A program made the translations under genes and the position numbers. Source: JBAZOO01 sp041648735 (GTDB taxonomy: Bacteria; Verrucomicrobiota; Lentisphaeria; Oligosphaerales; CAITYL01). From it: 53,224 nucleotides of DNA. Shown here in pieces: positions 1 through 8,006 of the stretch. The DNA is taken from the NCBI GenBank assembly GCA_041648735.1, contig JBAZOO010000026.1, forward strand, positions 1 to 53,224. The letters run 5' to 3'. The notes under the pieces are model-generated. The model was not told where the DNA came from and searched no databases. It worked only from the letters and a program-made list of their open reading frames with translations. Every line of letters starts with the position of its first letter. The stretch's first letter is position 1.

Positions 1-209
1 CCATACCATATCAGAATAAAAGTGCAATTCAATAAAAGTTACACATTTTAGAAAATAGCGTCGATCCGTCCGGCGGGAAGGGCCGCCGGCCCGACCCGCC
101 GGTCAAGGGACTTTTGCCAATGTCCAGTCACAGGCAGGAATGCCTGTGCCACGCTCTCCACAGGCAGGAATGGCTGTGCCACCTTCCCCGGCGGCGCGGC
201 GCGTCCGGC
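1..209. other. Non-coding left edge, AT-rich then GC-rich
   Basis: No gene is supported here. The first 60 bases are strikingly AT-rich compared with the rest of the window and look like a promoter or leader for a gene beyond the left edge. From base 61 the composition becomes GC-rich. The stretch ends with two copies of a short palindromic repeat (listed separately) just downstream of the leftward dehydrogenase gene. Confidence 0.5.
129..182. repeat. Two tandem palindromic repeat units (CACAGGCA/TGCCTGTG)
   Basis: Two direct copies of a 24-base unit lie at 129-152 and 159-182, separated by 6 bases. The first is a perfect hairpin with arms CACAGGCA and TGCCTGTG around a GGAA loop. The second has one mismatch in the right arm. 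They sit immediately downstream of the leftward dehydrogenase gene, so they could form a 3-prime mRNA structure. They look like a REP-type dispersed spacer repeat; copy number in the genome cannot be judged from this window. Confidence 0.7.
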
Positions 210-1208
210 TCAGGCGAGGCGGGCGGCCTTGTCGCGGTCGAGTTCCCAGCGGGGCGGCTTGCCGTCCAGCCAGTTGCGGAACTCCTCGAGCATGTAGGCG
301 CCCATCCGGGCGCATTCGCCGTCCATGGAGCCGGCGATGTGGGGGGTGAGCACGACGTTGGGGAGGGTGTAGAGGGGACTGCCGGGGAGTGGCGGCTCGG
401 GGAAGGTCACGTCGAGCAGGGCGGTGAGGTCGGGGCGGCGTTGCAGCGCCGCGATCATTTCCGGTTCGTTGACCACGGCGCCACGGGCGGTGTTGATGAA
501 GGTGGCGTTGGGTTTCATTTGTTGGAAGTGGGCGCCGGTGACCATCCCTTCGGTCTCCTTCAGCCAGGGGGTGTGGAGGGAGACGACGTCGCCGCGCTGG
601 AAGGCCTCCTCCAGGCTGACGAGTTCGACGCCGAGCGCCGCGGCGTCGGCGGGGGTGACGAACGGGTCGAAGGCGATCACCTTGAGGTCGAACGGCTTGA
701 GCAGGCCGCGGAGCCGGCGGGCGATCATCCCGAGGGAGATCAGGGCGACCGTGCTGCCGTAGCCGCCGGCGACCGGGAGGCGGGGCGGGTGGGCACCGAG
801 CCGGCGGGTTTCGGCGGCGTAGCGCCAAGCCTGCTTGAGGCTGAGCAGGATCTGGGCGAGGGTGAATTCGGCCACCGGCACGGCGTTGGCCGCCCAGGCG
901 CTCCAGACGCGGATGCCGCGTTCCCAGAACTCGTCGGTGACGAAGCAGCGGACGGAGCCGGCGCCGTAGAAGACGCATTTCAGCTTGGGCGCGGCGGCAA
1001 GGAAGGCGGCGTCGAGCTTGGGCGCGCCCCAGCCGGAGAAGATCACCTCGGTTTCGGCCAGGTGCGGGCAGGCGAGGGCATCCTTGGCGGCGAGGGGCGG
1101 CACGGGCACGGTGGCCAGGGCCTGGATCGCCGAGCGGATGGCGGGCGGGTAGATGGCCGCGGCGCTGCCGGGGTCGAGGATGAACAGGGCTTGGGGCTTG
1201 GGGCTCAT
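210..1208 (-). CDS. D-isomer-specific 2-hydroxyacid dehydrogenase family protein
   Basis: NAD-dependent oxidoreductase of the D-2-hydroxyacid dehydrogenase family (332 residues), expected to be cytoplasmic; the substrate cannot be predicted. The family catalytic set is visible: Arg242 in NTARGAVV, Glu271 in FPEPP and His290 in TPHIAGS. The nucleotide-binding loop at 157-165 reads ISLGMIARR, so the usual GxGxxG is degenerate (first Gly is Ser, last is Ala). The ATG at 1208 was chosen because it gives a normal family N-terminus; an upstream in-frame ATG at 1373 would add a proline-rich tail and run into the ackA promoter. No good Shine-Dalgarno is seen. It stands alone, divergent from ackA. Confidence 0.88.
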   Translation of the reverse strand: MSPKPQALFILDPGSAAAIYPPAIRSAIQALATVPVPPLAAKDALACPHLAETEVIFSGWGAPKLDAAFLAAAPKLKCVFYGAGSVRCFVTDEFWERGIRVWSAWAANAVPVAEFTLAQILLSLKQAWRYAAETRRLGAHPPRLPVAGGYGSTVALISLGMIARRLRGLLKPFDLKVIAFDPFVTPADAAALGVELVSLEEAFQRGDVVSLHTPWLKETEGMVTGAHFQQMKPNATFINTARGAVVNEPEMIAALQRRPDLTALLDVTFPEPPLPGSPLYTLPNVVLTPHIAGSMDGECARMGAYMLEEFRNWLDGKPPRWELDRDKAARLA

Positions 1209-1320
1209 GGTGGCACCGGAGGTGGTGGGGGGGATGGGGGAATATGGAAATATGGCGGGGAAGCGGCCGGGGTCAATCTCTGGCGGCGGTGCCGGCGGCG
1301 ATTTTTTCGGGGCGCGGGGA

Positions 1321-1349
1321 TTGCCGATTGCGGTGCCGCCGACGATATT
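1321..1349 (+). promoter_or_regulatory. Predicted sigma-70 promoter of ackA
   Basis: TTGCCG (1321-1326) and GATATT (1344-1349) are separated by 17 bases, followed about 85 bases later by the ackA start. A perfect palindrome, GTTAA-ACAT-TTAAC (1365-1378), lies near the expected transcription start and could be a repressor site. This is prediction from sequence pattern only. Confidence 0.45.
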
Positions 1350-1434
1350 ACCAGGAAATGGCATGTTAAACATTTAACGGAATTGTCGGGGCACGCCGCG
1401 CCGCCGCGCCACGCCCCCACCAGGAGTCCGGACC

Positions 1435-2631
1435 GTGAAAGTACTCGTCATCAACGCCGGCAGTTCCTCCCTCAAGTTCCAAATGTACCGCATGGGCGCC
1501 GAGCGCATGCTCGCCAAGGGGATTGTGGAACGCATCGGGCTGGACAAGCCGCTGTTCAAGTATGAGCGCGAGGACGGCGTGAAGCAGGCCGGCGACGCCT
1601 TGGTGGCCAACCATGACGACGCCTTGCGCCTGGTCTGCGGCAAGCTGGTCCATCCCGAGACCGGCGTCGTGCAGAACCTCTCCGAAGTCCAGGCCATTGG
1701 CCACCGGGTGGTCCATGGCGGCGAAAAGATGACCGATTCGGTGAAGATCACGGCCGAGATCAAGACGGCGATCCGCGACTGCTTCTCCCTGGCGCCGCTG
1801 CACAACCCGCCCAACCTGGGGGCCATCGAGGCCTGCGAGCGCGTCTTCCCCGGCACGCCGAACGTCGCCGTCTTCGACACCGCCTTCCACCAGACGATGG
1901 CGCCGGAGGCGTACCTCTACGCGATCCCCTACGAGCTGTACCAGAAATACGGCATCCGCCGCTACGGCTTCCATGGCACCAGCCACAAGTTCGTCACCCA
2001 GGCGGCGGCCGACTACCTCGGCCAGCCGGCGGCCAAGATCAAGCTCATCACCTGCCACCTCGGCAACGGCTCCAGCGTCGCCGCCGTCAAGCATGGGCAC
2101 GTCATTGACACCAGCATGGGGATGACCCCGCTGCCGGGCCTGATCATGGGCACCCGTTCGGGCGACCTCGACCCGGCGGTGGTCCTGCACCTGGTCAAGA
2201 TGGGGATGTCCGCCGACCAGGTGGACGGGCTGCTCAACAAGAAGTCCGGGCTGCTGGCCATGGCTGGCACCGGCACCGGCGACATGCGCGACCTGGTCAA
2301 CGCCGTGGCCAACGGCAGCGCCCAGGCGAAGCAGGCGCTGGACATGTTCGTCCACCGCCTGGTCTTCTACATCGGCGCCTACTTCGCCCTGCTCGACGGC
2401 GCCGACGCCATCGTCTTCACCGGCGGCATCGGCGAGAACAGCATTCCCGCCCGCAAGGCGGTCATCGAGCGCCTCGCCGGCCTGGGCTGCATCTTCAACC
2501 CCGCGGGCAACGCCGTCATGGGGCAGGCCGCCACCCTGACCACCCCCAAGAGCAAGGTCAAGGCCATCGTCATCCCCACCAATGAAGAGCTGATGATCGC
2601 CCGCGAAACGGTGCGCGTGCTGGAGGGCTGA
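1435..2631 (+). CDS. ackA: Acetate kinase
   Basis: Interconverts acetyl phosphate and ADP with acetate and ATP, giving substrate-level ATP in acetate-forming fermentation. At 398 residues it has the normal family length. ASKHA-family motifs are intact: NAGSSSLKF at the N-terminus, FDTAFHQTM, YGFHGTSHKFV and HLGNGSS in the middle, and the FTGGIGENS adenine-site motif near residue 327. The start is GTG, preceded by CAGGAG about 8 bases upstream. The partner gene pta follows 760 bases downstream, after an inserted pair of small genes, so the usual pta-ackA pair is present but split and in the order ackA then pta. Confidence 0.97.
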   Translation: MKVLVINAGSSSLKFQMYRMGAERMLAKGIVERIGLDKPLFKYEREDGVKQAGDALVANHDDALRLVCGKLVHPETGVVQNLSEVQAIGHRVVHGGEKMTDSVKITAEIKTAIRDCFSLAPLHNPPNLGAIEACERVFPGTPNVAVFDTAFHQTMAPEAYLYAIPYELYQKYGIRRYGFHGTSHKFVTQAAADYLGQPAAKIKLITCHLGNGSSVAAVKHGHVIDTSMGMTPLPGLIMGTRSGDLDPAVVLHLVKMGMSADQVDGLLNKKSGLLAMAGTGTGDMRDLVNAVANGSAQAKQALDMFVHRLVFYIGAYFALLDGADAIVFTGGIGENSIPARKAVIERLAGLGCIFNPAGNAVMGQAATLTTPKSKVKAIVIPTNEELMIARETVRVLEG

Positions 2632-2682
2632 ACGCGGGTTCGCCCCTGGCGCGCCTTCGTGTTGGACTGGCAAGGGAGCGGG

Positions 2683-2883
2683 ATGAGCCGCATGAGACGA
2701 ATCCTCCACAAGACATCCCATGCGCGCCTGGCCCAAGCGGACCGCGCCAGGTATCGCGCCATGACCGCGGAGGAGCGGCTGGATTGGGTCGAGCGGCTGC
2801 GTTTGGCGGCGGGAAAGTTCCTCTATGAATATCCAGCCCGATTTCGTCGAGTTTTTTCGGTTGCTCGCAAGGCACCGCGTTGA
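2683..2883 (+). CDS. Small basic protein coupled to a nucleotidyltransferase
   Basis: A 66-residue protein, rich in Arg and Ala, with no domain I can name. The ATG at 2683 was chosen because AAGGGAG lies just upstream. Its last 59 bases overlap the start of the nucleotidyltransferase gene in another frame. Small helical proteins of this style (an RILHKT-like start, then a Glu/Arg-rich helix) often precede orphan nucleotidyltransferases of this type in high-GC bacteria. A paired, possibly toxin-antitoxin-like role is inferred from context only. It could be a chance frame, but the ribosome site and gene overlap argue for it. Confidence 0.55.
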   Translation: MSRMRRILHKTSHARLAQADRARYRAMTAEERLDWVERLRLAAGKFLYEYPARFRRVFSVARKAPR

Positions 2884-3265
2884 CTATATGGTCGTGGGGG
2901 GCTACGCTGTGGCCTTCCACGGTTTCCCGCGCTTCACCAAAGACATTGACATTTTTTTCGCCACCGATCCCGCGAACATCCAACGACTGCGGGCCGCGTT
3001 GGTGGATTTCGGCTTTGCCGAAGCTGAATTGCCGGATGAACTTTTCACCCAGGACGGCAATGTTTTGACATTCGGGGTGGCGCCGGTGCGGATCGATCTC
3101 CTCAACCAGATTGACGGCGTGACCTTTGCGGAAGCCCGGCCGAACCGGATCCGCGGCAAGTACGGGGATGTCAAGGTGACCTTCATCGGCCTGACGGATT
3201 TGCTCCGCAACAAGCGCGCGACACCACGGCTTAAGGACAAGGCGGATGTCGAGGAATTGACCTGA
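2825..3265 (+). CDS. Nucleotidyltransferase-fold protein (DUF6036/AbiEii-like)
   Basis: A 146-residue protein of the polymerase-beta nucleotidyltransferase superfamily. The fold signature is clear: VVGGYAVAFHG at 23-33 (the helix-turn Gly-Gly) and a DID metal-binding pair at 40-42, with a later Asp in RIDLLNQI as the probable third carboxylate. Such stand-alone proteins transfer nucleotides to protein or RNA targets or act as toxin/antitoxin components; which applies here is unknown. The C-terminus (LLRNKRATPRLKDKADVEEL) matches the usual end of the family. It starts inside the preceding small gene and is flanked by ackA and pta. Confidence 0.82.
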   Translation: MNIQPDFVEFFRLLARHRVDYMVVGGYAVAFHGFPRFTKDIDIFFATDPANIQRLRAALVDFGFAEAELPDELFTQDGNVLTFGVAPVRIDLLNQIDGVTFAEARPNRIRGKYGDVKVTFIGLTDLLRNKRATPRLKDKADVEELT

Positions 3266-3390
3266 GCCCCCGTACCGCCCACCACCCTGGCCGCCAGTTT
3301 TTGCGGTCGCCCAGCCAATGACGGGCGGCGTTGTCCGTGAATGAAATGGACGTTCCCCTTCCACCCCCATCCCGAACCGGAGCCCCTCCC

Positions 3391-4413
3391 ATGAACCTGC
3401 TCGAACGCCTCATTGCCCGTTGCCACACCGTCACGAAGACCCTGGTGCTGCCCGAAGGGCATGACCCGCGGGTCATGGCCGCCGCGGCCAAGATCGCCCA
3501 GCAGCGGATCGCCGGCAAGGTGATCGTCCTCGCCACCCCCGCCGAGGCCAAGGAGGCCATGGCCAAGGCGAACGTCAGCTTCGCCGGCCTGGAGGTCGAG
3601 GTGCTCGACTACCTCAACGCCCCCGAACTCGCCGCCAAGCTGGCCGCCATCCTGCTCGCCCGCCGCCAGGCCAAGGGGATGACCCCCGAACAGGCCGCCG
3701 AGGGCGTCAAGAACCGCCTCAACTTCGGCAACCTCATGCTCAACGCCGGCCTGGTCGCCGGCATGGTCGCCGGCTCCATCGCCTCCACCCCCGACATGCT
3801 CCGCGCCGCCTTCACCTGCCTCGGCACCGCCAAGGGCATCAAGATTGCCAGCAGCTTCTTCATCATGGACCTGCCCAAGCCCGCGCCCAACGGCGAGGAC
3901 GTGCTCTTCTACGCCGACTGCGGCGTCAACCCCAACCCGACCGCCGAGGAGCTGGCCGACATCGCCATCTGCACCATCCTCAGCCACAAGGCGATCATGG
4001 GCGGCGACCAGCGCGTCGCCTTCCTCTCCTTCTCCACCAAGGGCAGCGCCAAGCATGAGCTGGTGGACAAGATGGTCAAGGCCTGCGCCCTGACCCAGGC
4101 CCGCGTCGCCGGACTCGGGCTGCCCGGCGTCCAGGTTGACGGCGAATTGCAGGCCGATGCCGCCCTCGTGCCCGCGGTCGGCGCCAGCAAGGCCCCCGGC
4201 AGCGCCGTCGCCGGCAAGGCGAACATCCTGATCTTCCCCGACCTCCAGGCCGGCAACATCTGCTACAAGATCACCGAGCGCCTCGGCGGCGCCCTGGCCT
4301 ACGGCCCGGTGCTCCAAGGCTGCGCCAAGCCGGTCAACGACCTCAGCCGCGGCTGCTCGGCCGACGACATCGTCGGCGTCGCCGCCATCACCGTCTGCCA
4401 GGCCATCGGCTGA
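3391..4413 (+). CDS. pta: Phosphate acetyltransferase (PTA/PTB family)
   Basis: Converts acetyl-CoA and phosphate to acetyl phosphate and CoA, feeding acetate kinase. It has 340 residues, the length of the short single-domain type without the N-terminal regulatory domain. The opening LVLPEGHDPRVMAAAAKIA, the central segment near residues 115-160 and the C-terminal PDLQAGNICYKITERLGG are typical of the family; the last favours acetyl over butyryl transferase, although phosphate butyryltransferase is the alternative. The ATG at 3391 follows CCGGAG; an earlier in-frame start at 3331 would add a proline-rich stretch. With ackA it makes the acetate branch. Confidence 0.93.
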   Translation: MNLLERLIARCHTVTKTLVLPEGHDPRVMAAAAKIAQQRIAGKVIVLATPAEAKEAMAKANVSFAGLEVEVLDYLNAPELAAKLAAILLARRQAKGMTPEQAAEGVKNRLNFGNLMLNAGLVAGMVAGSIASTPDMLRAAFTCLGTAKGIKIASSFFIMDLPKPAPNGEDVLFYADCGVNPNPTAEELADIAICTILSHKAIMGGDQRVAFLSFSTKGSAKHELVDKMVKACALTQARVAGLGLPGVQVDGELQADAALVPAVGASKAPGSAVAGKANILIFPDLQAGNICYKITERLGGALAYGPVLQGCAKPVNDLSRGCSADDIVGVAAITVCQAIG

Positions 4414-4516
4414 AGAGGCCGCCTGTCATCCCTGTTGGATGTTGAATGTTCGCCGTTGAATCTTCGGCGGCCGTGGTGAAAGAATAACGGCCAGCGCCTA
4501 CCCGCGGGATCCCGGA

Positions 4517-5740
4517 ATGTCCACTTGCCTGCTTGTCGATCCGGTCATGGGCGCCTCGGGCGACATGATCCTGGGCGCGCTCTTCGACCTCGGCGCCGAC
4601 CCCGCCGCCGTCGAACGCCTCCTCCACGCCATCGGCCTCACCGAGGTGCATCTGGAGTTCCGCCAGGTCGAGGCGGAGCACCGGATCCGCTACGGCCGCT
4701 GCGAAGTCCGCATCGCGGCGGAAGGGGAAGGGCATCATGCCGCCGGCGGCCACGGCCACGGCCACGGGCGCAACCTGCCGGGGATCCTGGCCATGCTCGC
4801 CAGCCCGGCCTTGCCGCCCCGGGCCCGCGACCGCGCCGAACGCATCTTCCAGCGCTTGGCCGCGGCCGAGGCGGCGGTCCACGGGATCGCCGTCGAGCAG
4901 GTCCACTTCCACGAAGTCGGCGCGGCCGATGCCATTGCCGACATCGTCGGCGCCTGCCTGGCCCTGGAGCAGCTCGGGGTCGAGCGTCTCCACTGCGGCC
5001 CGCTCAAGGCCGGCACCGGCACCATCCGCTGCGCCCACGGCATCCTCCCCAACCCGGCGCCGGCGACCGTGAAGCTCCAGGAAGGCTTCCCCGTCATCCA
5101 GCTCCCCATTGCCGCCGAGCTGACCACGCCCACCGGCGCGGCGATCCTCACCACCTTGAGCGCGGGCGACTGGAGCGGCCGCCCCTTCCGCTGGCTCCGC
5201 AGCGGCGCCGGCTGCGGACTCCGCAAACTCGCCGAAGGCCCCAACATCCTCCGCCTGATCCTGGCCGAAGAACCCGCCGCCGCCGCCGCCGCCGCGCACC
5301 TGGCGCCGGAGGCGATCGAGATCCTGGAGACGGACATTGACGACGACTCGCCCGAGGTCACCGCCACCCTGCCCGACCTCCTGCGCCAGGCGGGCGCGCT
5401 GGACGTGACCTTGACGCCGCTGCTGATGAAGAAGGGGCGCCCTGGCGTCCGCCTCACCGCGCTCCTGCCGCCGGGCCGGGTTGCGGAGTTCGCCACCCTT
5501 GTGCTCACCCACGGCAGCGCCATCGGCCTCCGCCACTGGCCGGCGCGCCGGCTGGTCCTGGAACGGGGTCCGGCGACCCTGGCCACCCCGTGGGGCGAGG
5601 TGGCGGCCAAGCGCATTGTCCGCCCCGACGGCCGGGTCGAGGTCACCCCCGAGTTCGACTCCTGCCGCGAGCTCGCGCAACGCGCCAACCTCCCGCTGCG
5701 CCGGGTCATGGCCGCCGCCCGCCAGGCCGGCGGCGGCTGA
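4517..5740 (+). CDS. larC: Nickel pincer cofactor biosynthesis protein LarC
   Basis: LarC inserts nickel into pyridinium-3,5-bisthiocarboxylate mononucleotide to make the nickel-pincer cofactor of lactate racemase (LarA) and relatives. The N-terminal DPVMGASGDMILGAL motif, a His-rich metal-binding loop at residues 73-83 (HH...HGHGHG) and the C-terminal ETDIDDDSPE motif are all present in one 407-residue reading frame. In Lactiplantibacillus the gene is split by programmed frameshifting; here it is continuous. No larA, larB or larE is in the window. The stop codon abuts that of the convergent regulator, the two stops together forming TGATCA (5738-5743). Confidence 0.93.
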   Translation: MSTCLLVDPVMGASGDMILGALFDLGADPAAVERLLHAIGLTEVHLEFRQVEAEHRIRYGRCEVRIAAEGEGHHAAGGHGHGHGRNLPGILAMLASPALPPRARDRAERIFQRLAAAEAAVHGIAVEQVHFHEVGAADAIADIVGACLALEQLGVERLHCGPLKAGTGTIRCAHGILPNPAPATVKLQEGFPVIQLPIAAELTTPTGAAILTTLSAGDWSGRPFRWLRSGAGCGLRKLAEGPNILRLILAEEPAAAAAAAHLAPEAIEILETDIDDDSPEVTATLPDLLRQAGALDVTLTPLLMKKGRPGVRLTALLPPGRVAEFATLVLTHGSAIGLRHWPARRLVLERGPATLATPWGEVAAKRIVRPDGRVEVTPEFDSCRELAQRANLPLRRVMAAARQAGGG

Positions 5741-6634
5741 TCAGTCGCTTGGCCGGCCAGCTTCGGCCTGCCGCCGCCAGGTGGAGGGCGACAGGCTCCG
5801 GTAGCGCCGGAAAACGGTGGCGAAATACTGGGACGAGGAAAAGCCGAGGCGGAAGGCAATCTGGGTCACTGGCAGCTTGCCGGCGGCCAGCCAGTCGCAG
5901 GCCCGGGCGACCTTGCGGCGCAGGATGTACTCCGCCGGCGGCATGCCGGTCTCCCGGCGGAAAAGCGCCTTGAACCAGGAGACGGACAGCCCGGCGCGCG
6001 CCGCCAGGGCGGGGATGTCCGGCGGTGCCGCCAGGTTCCCTTCGATGAACCGCAGCACCGCCGCCAGCCGCGGCGAGGCCGCCGGTGGCGGCCCCGCCGG
6101 CCCCGCCGCGGCGCGGACCAGCTCCAGCGCCAGCCGCAGCAGTTCCGCGCGCATCTCCAGGGCCGCCAACGGTTCCGGCAAGGCGTCCTTCAGCGTCCAC
6201 AGCCGTTCCAGGATCGTCCCCGCGGCCGGGCTGCCGGCAAAGCAGCGCCGCGGCAGGGCGCGCAAGGCGTCCAGCAGCCGGCGGGCGGTTGCGCCAGCGA
6301 GGCCAAGCCAGCCGCGGCGGTTTCCCCCGGGCGGCCGCAGGTGCAGCCAGAAGAGGCTGCCCCGCTGCTGCGGTTCCGTGCCGGTGCCGTGGATTTCCCC
6401 TGGCATGGTGACGAAGAAATCGCCGGCCTTCAGCTCGTAGGTCCGTCCGTCCAGGCAATAGGTCTGGCGGCCTTCGCGGAGGAAGCAGATTTCGAAGGCG
6501 TCGTGAGTGTGTGGGGTCAGCAGCCCGGCGGCGGCGCGGAAGCGGTAGGCGCCGAGGAGCGGCACTTCCGGCAGGCCGCGCCCGGTCAGGTCAAGGATCT
6601 CGCAGAGTTGCTTGGCGCCGCGGGTGGTGGGCAC
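5741..6634 (-). CDS. AraC-family transcriptional regulator with cupin sensor domain
   Basis: A 297-residue AraC/XylS-type regulator: an N-terminal cupin-like domain (TPHTHDAFEICFLREG, then KAGDFFVTMPGEIHG) that probably binds a small ligand, and a C-terminal pair of helix-turn-helix motifs (LAARAGLSVSWFKALFRRET; ITQIAFRLGFSSSQYFATVF). The GTG at 6634 is preferred because AAGGAAGGA lies at the right distance; the longest frame begins with ATG at 6691 and has no ribosome site. It is divergent from the methyltransferase gene at 6825 and probably controls it. The promoter region between them lacks a good -35 box, as expected for activator-dependent control. Confidence 0.88.
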   Translation of the reverse strand: MPTTRGAKQLCEILDLTGRGLPEVPLLGAYRFRAAAGLLTPHTHDAFEICFLREGRQTYCLDGRTYELKAGDFFVTMPGEIHGTGTEPQQRGSLFWLHLRPPGGNRRGWLGLAGATARRLLDALRALPRRCFAGSPAAGTILERLWTLKDALPEPLAALEMRAELLRLALELVRAAAGPAGPPPAASPRLAAVLRFIEGNLAAPPDIPALAARAGLSVSWFKALFRRETGMPPAEYILRRKVARACDWLAAGKLPVTQIAFRLGFSSSQYFATVFRRYRSLSPSTWRRQAEAGRPSD

Positions 6635-6824
6635 GGGTTTTTTCCTTCCTTCGCGACACTGGGCTCGGCCGCCGGCATTGCTGTTCGACATTGTACTGCA
6701 TCTCCCGGCGAACGCCAGCCGGATTCATTCAGGCTATGCTATTCTTCGGCAACCGGCACCCGTGGCATTCCGCCCCGCCGGCCGCCGCTCTCACCGCCCA
6801 CTCTTTGCGAGGAAAAAAAACGCC

Positions 6825-7871
6825 ATGCAGACTCCGCGCGAGCTTGTCCGCAACGCCCTCACCTTCAACCATCCGGAGCGCCTCCCCCGCGGCCTGTGGA
6901 TGCTGCCGTGGGTGGACTTGCACCTGCCGGAACTCAAGCAGGAGCTGGAGGCGCGCTGGCCGGGCGACTTTGGCGGGGCTGGCAATCCGTACCGCCCCTC
7001 GGCGCGTGCCAAGGGCGATGCTTATGCGGTGGGAAAGAGCACGGACGACTGGGGCTGCGAGTTCCTCAACCTCCAGGCCGGCGTCATCGGTGAAGTCAAG
7101 GAACCGCTGGTGGCGGATCTCGCGGCGTGGGAGCGGCTCGTCCGTCCGCCGGTGGAAACGCTGCCGGAAAACCCGGCGGCCGCGCGGGAGTTGGTCAACC
7201 GCAACTGCGCGGCGACCGACAAGTTCGTCACCGCCGGCTGCTGCCCGCGCCCCTGGGAACGCTACCAGTTCCTGCGCGGCACGGAAAACGCCTTGATGGA
7301 CATCATGGAACCCGACGCCAATGTCCGCGGCATCCTTCGCCGCATCCACGAGTTCCATCTCCGGGAACTCGAGTTTTGGCTGACAACCGACGTGGATGCC
7401 ATGATGTTCATGGACGACTGGGGCTCCCAGCAGCAGCTTCTCATCCCGCCCGCCGCCTGGCACGAGCTGTTCAAGCCGCTGTATGCCGACTACTGCGCCC
7501 TGGCCCGCGCCCATGGCAAGTTTTCCTTCATGCACTCCGACGGCTGCATCACGGAGATCTACGACGCCCTCGTCGAGGTTGGCGTGGACGCGCTCAATTC
7601 CCAGGTCTTCTGCATGGACATGGCGGAACTGGCGAAGAAGGCCAAAGGGAAGCTGACCTTCTGGGGTGAAATCGACCGGCAGCATGTCCTCCCGTCCCCC
7701 GATCCGACGGTGGGGCGGCAGGCGGTCCGCGACTATGCCCGGCACTTCTTCGACCCGGCCGGCGGCGTGATCGTCCAGTTCGAGGTCAGCCCCGGCTCCA
7801 ACCCCGCCACCGTCCTGGCCGTCATGGAGGAATGGGATGCCATCCAGCGCGAGGCCGGCCTGCGCCCGTGA
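6825..7871 (+). CDS. Uroporphyrinogen-decarboxylase-like (MtaA-type) methyltransferase
   Basis: A 348-residue TIM-barrel protein of the UroD/MtaA superfamily. In anaerobes such proteins usually move methyl groups between corrinoid proteins, methylated substrates and thiol acceptors; true heme UroD is unlikely given the regulator-linked context. Visible family motifs are MDDWGSQ (196-202) and HSDG (237-240), the latter at the position of the zinc/thiol-binding HxCxG motif of MtaA but with Asp instead of Cys. The ATG at 6825 follows GCGAGGA. It pairs with the divergent AraC gene. No corrinoid protein or methyl-donor gene is nearby, so the substrate is unknown. Confidence 0.82.
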   Translation: MQTPRELVRNALTFNHPERLPRGLWMLPWVDLHLPELKQELEARWPGDFGGAGNPYRPSARAKGDAYAVGKSTDDWGCEFLNLQAGVIGEVKEPLVADLAAWERLVRPPVETLPENPAAARELVNRNCAATDKFVTAGCCPRPWERYQFLRGTENALMDIMEPDANVRGILRRIHEFHLRELEFWLTTDVDAMMFMDDWGSQQQLLIPPAAWHELFKPLYADYCALARAHGKFSFMHSDGCITEIYDALVEVGVDALNSQVFCMDMAELAKKAKGKLTFWGEIDRQHVLPSPDPTVGRQAVRDYARHFFDPAGGVIVQFEVSPGSNPATVLAVMEEWDAIQREAGLRP

Positions 7872-8006
7872 GGCGGTTGGGGGAGGCGGAAACCCAGTGA
7901 TGGTTCGCACGGAGTTCACGGAACCCACGGAGATGGGGGCTTTTTTGGGGTGGTGGTGGTGGGCGAACGCCGAACGTCGAACGGATGGGGTGGCCGGCCG
8001 TCGGGA

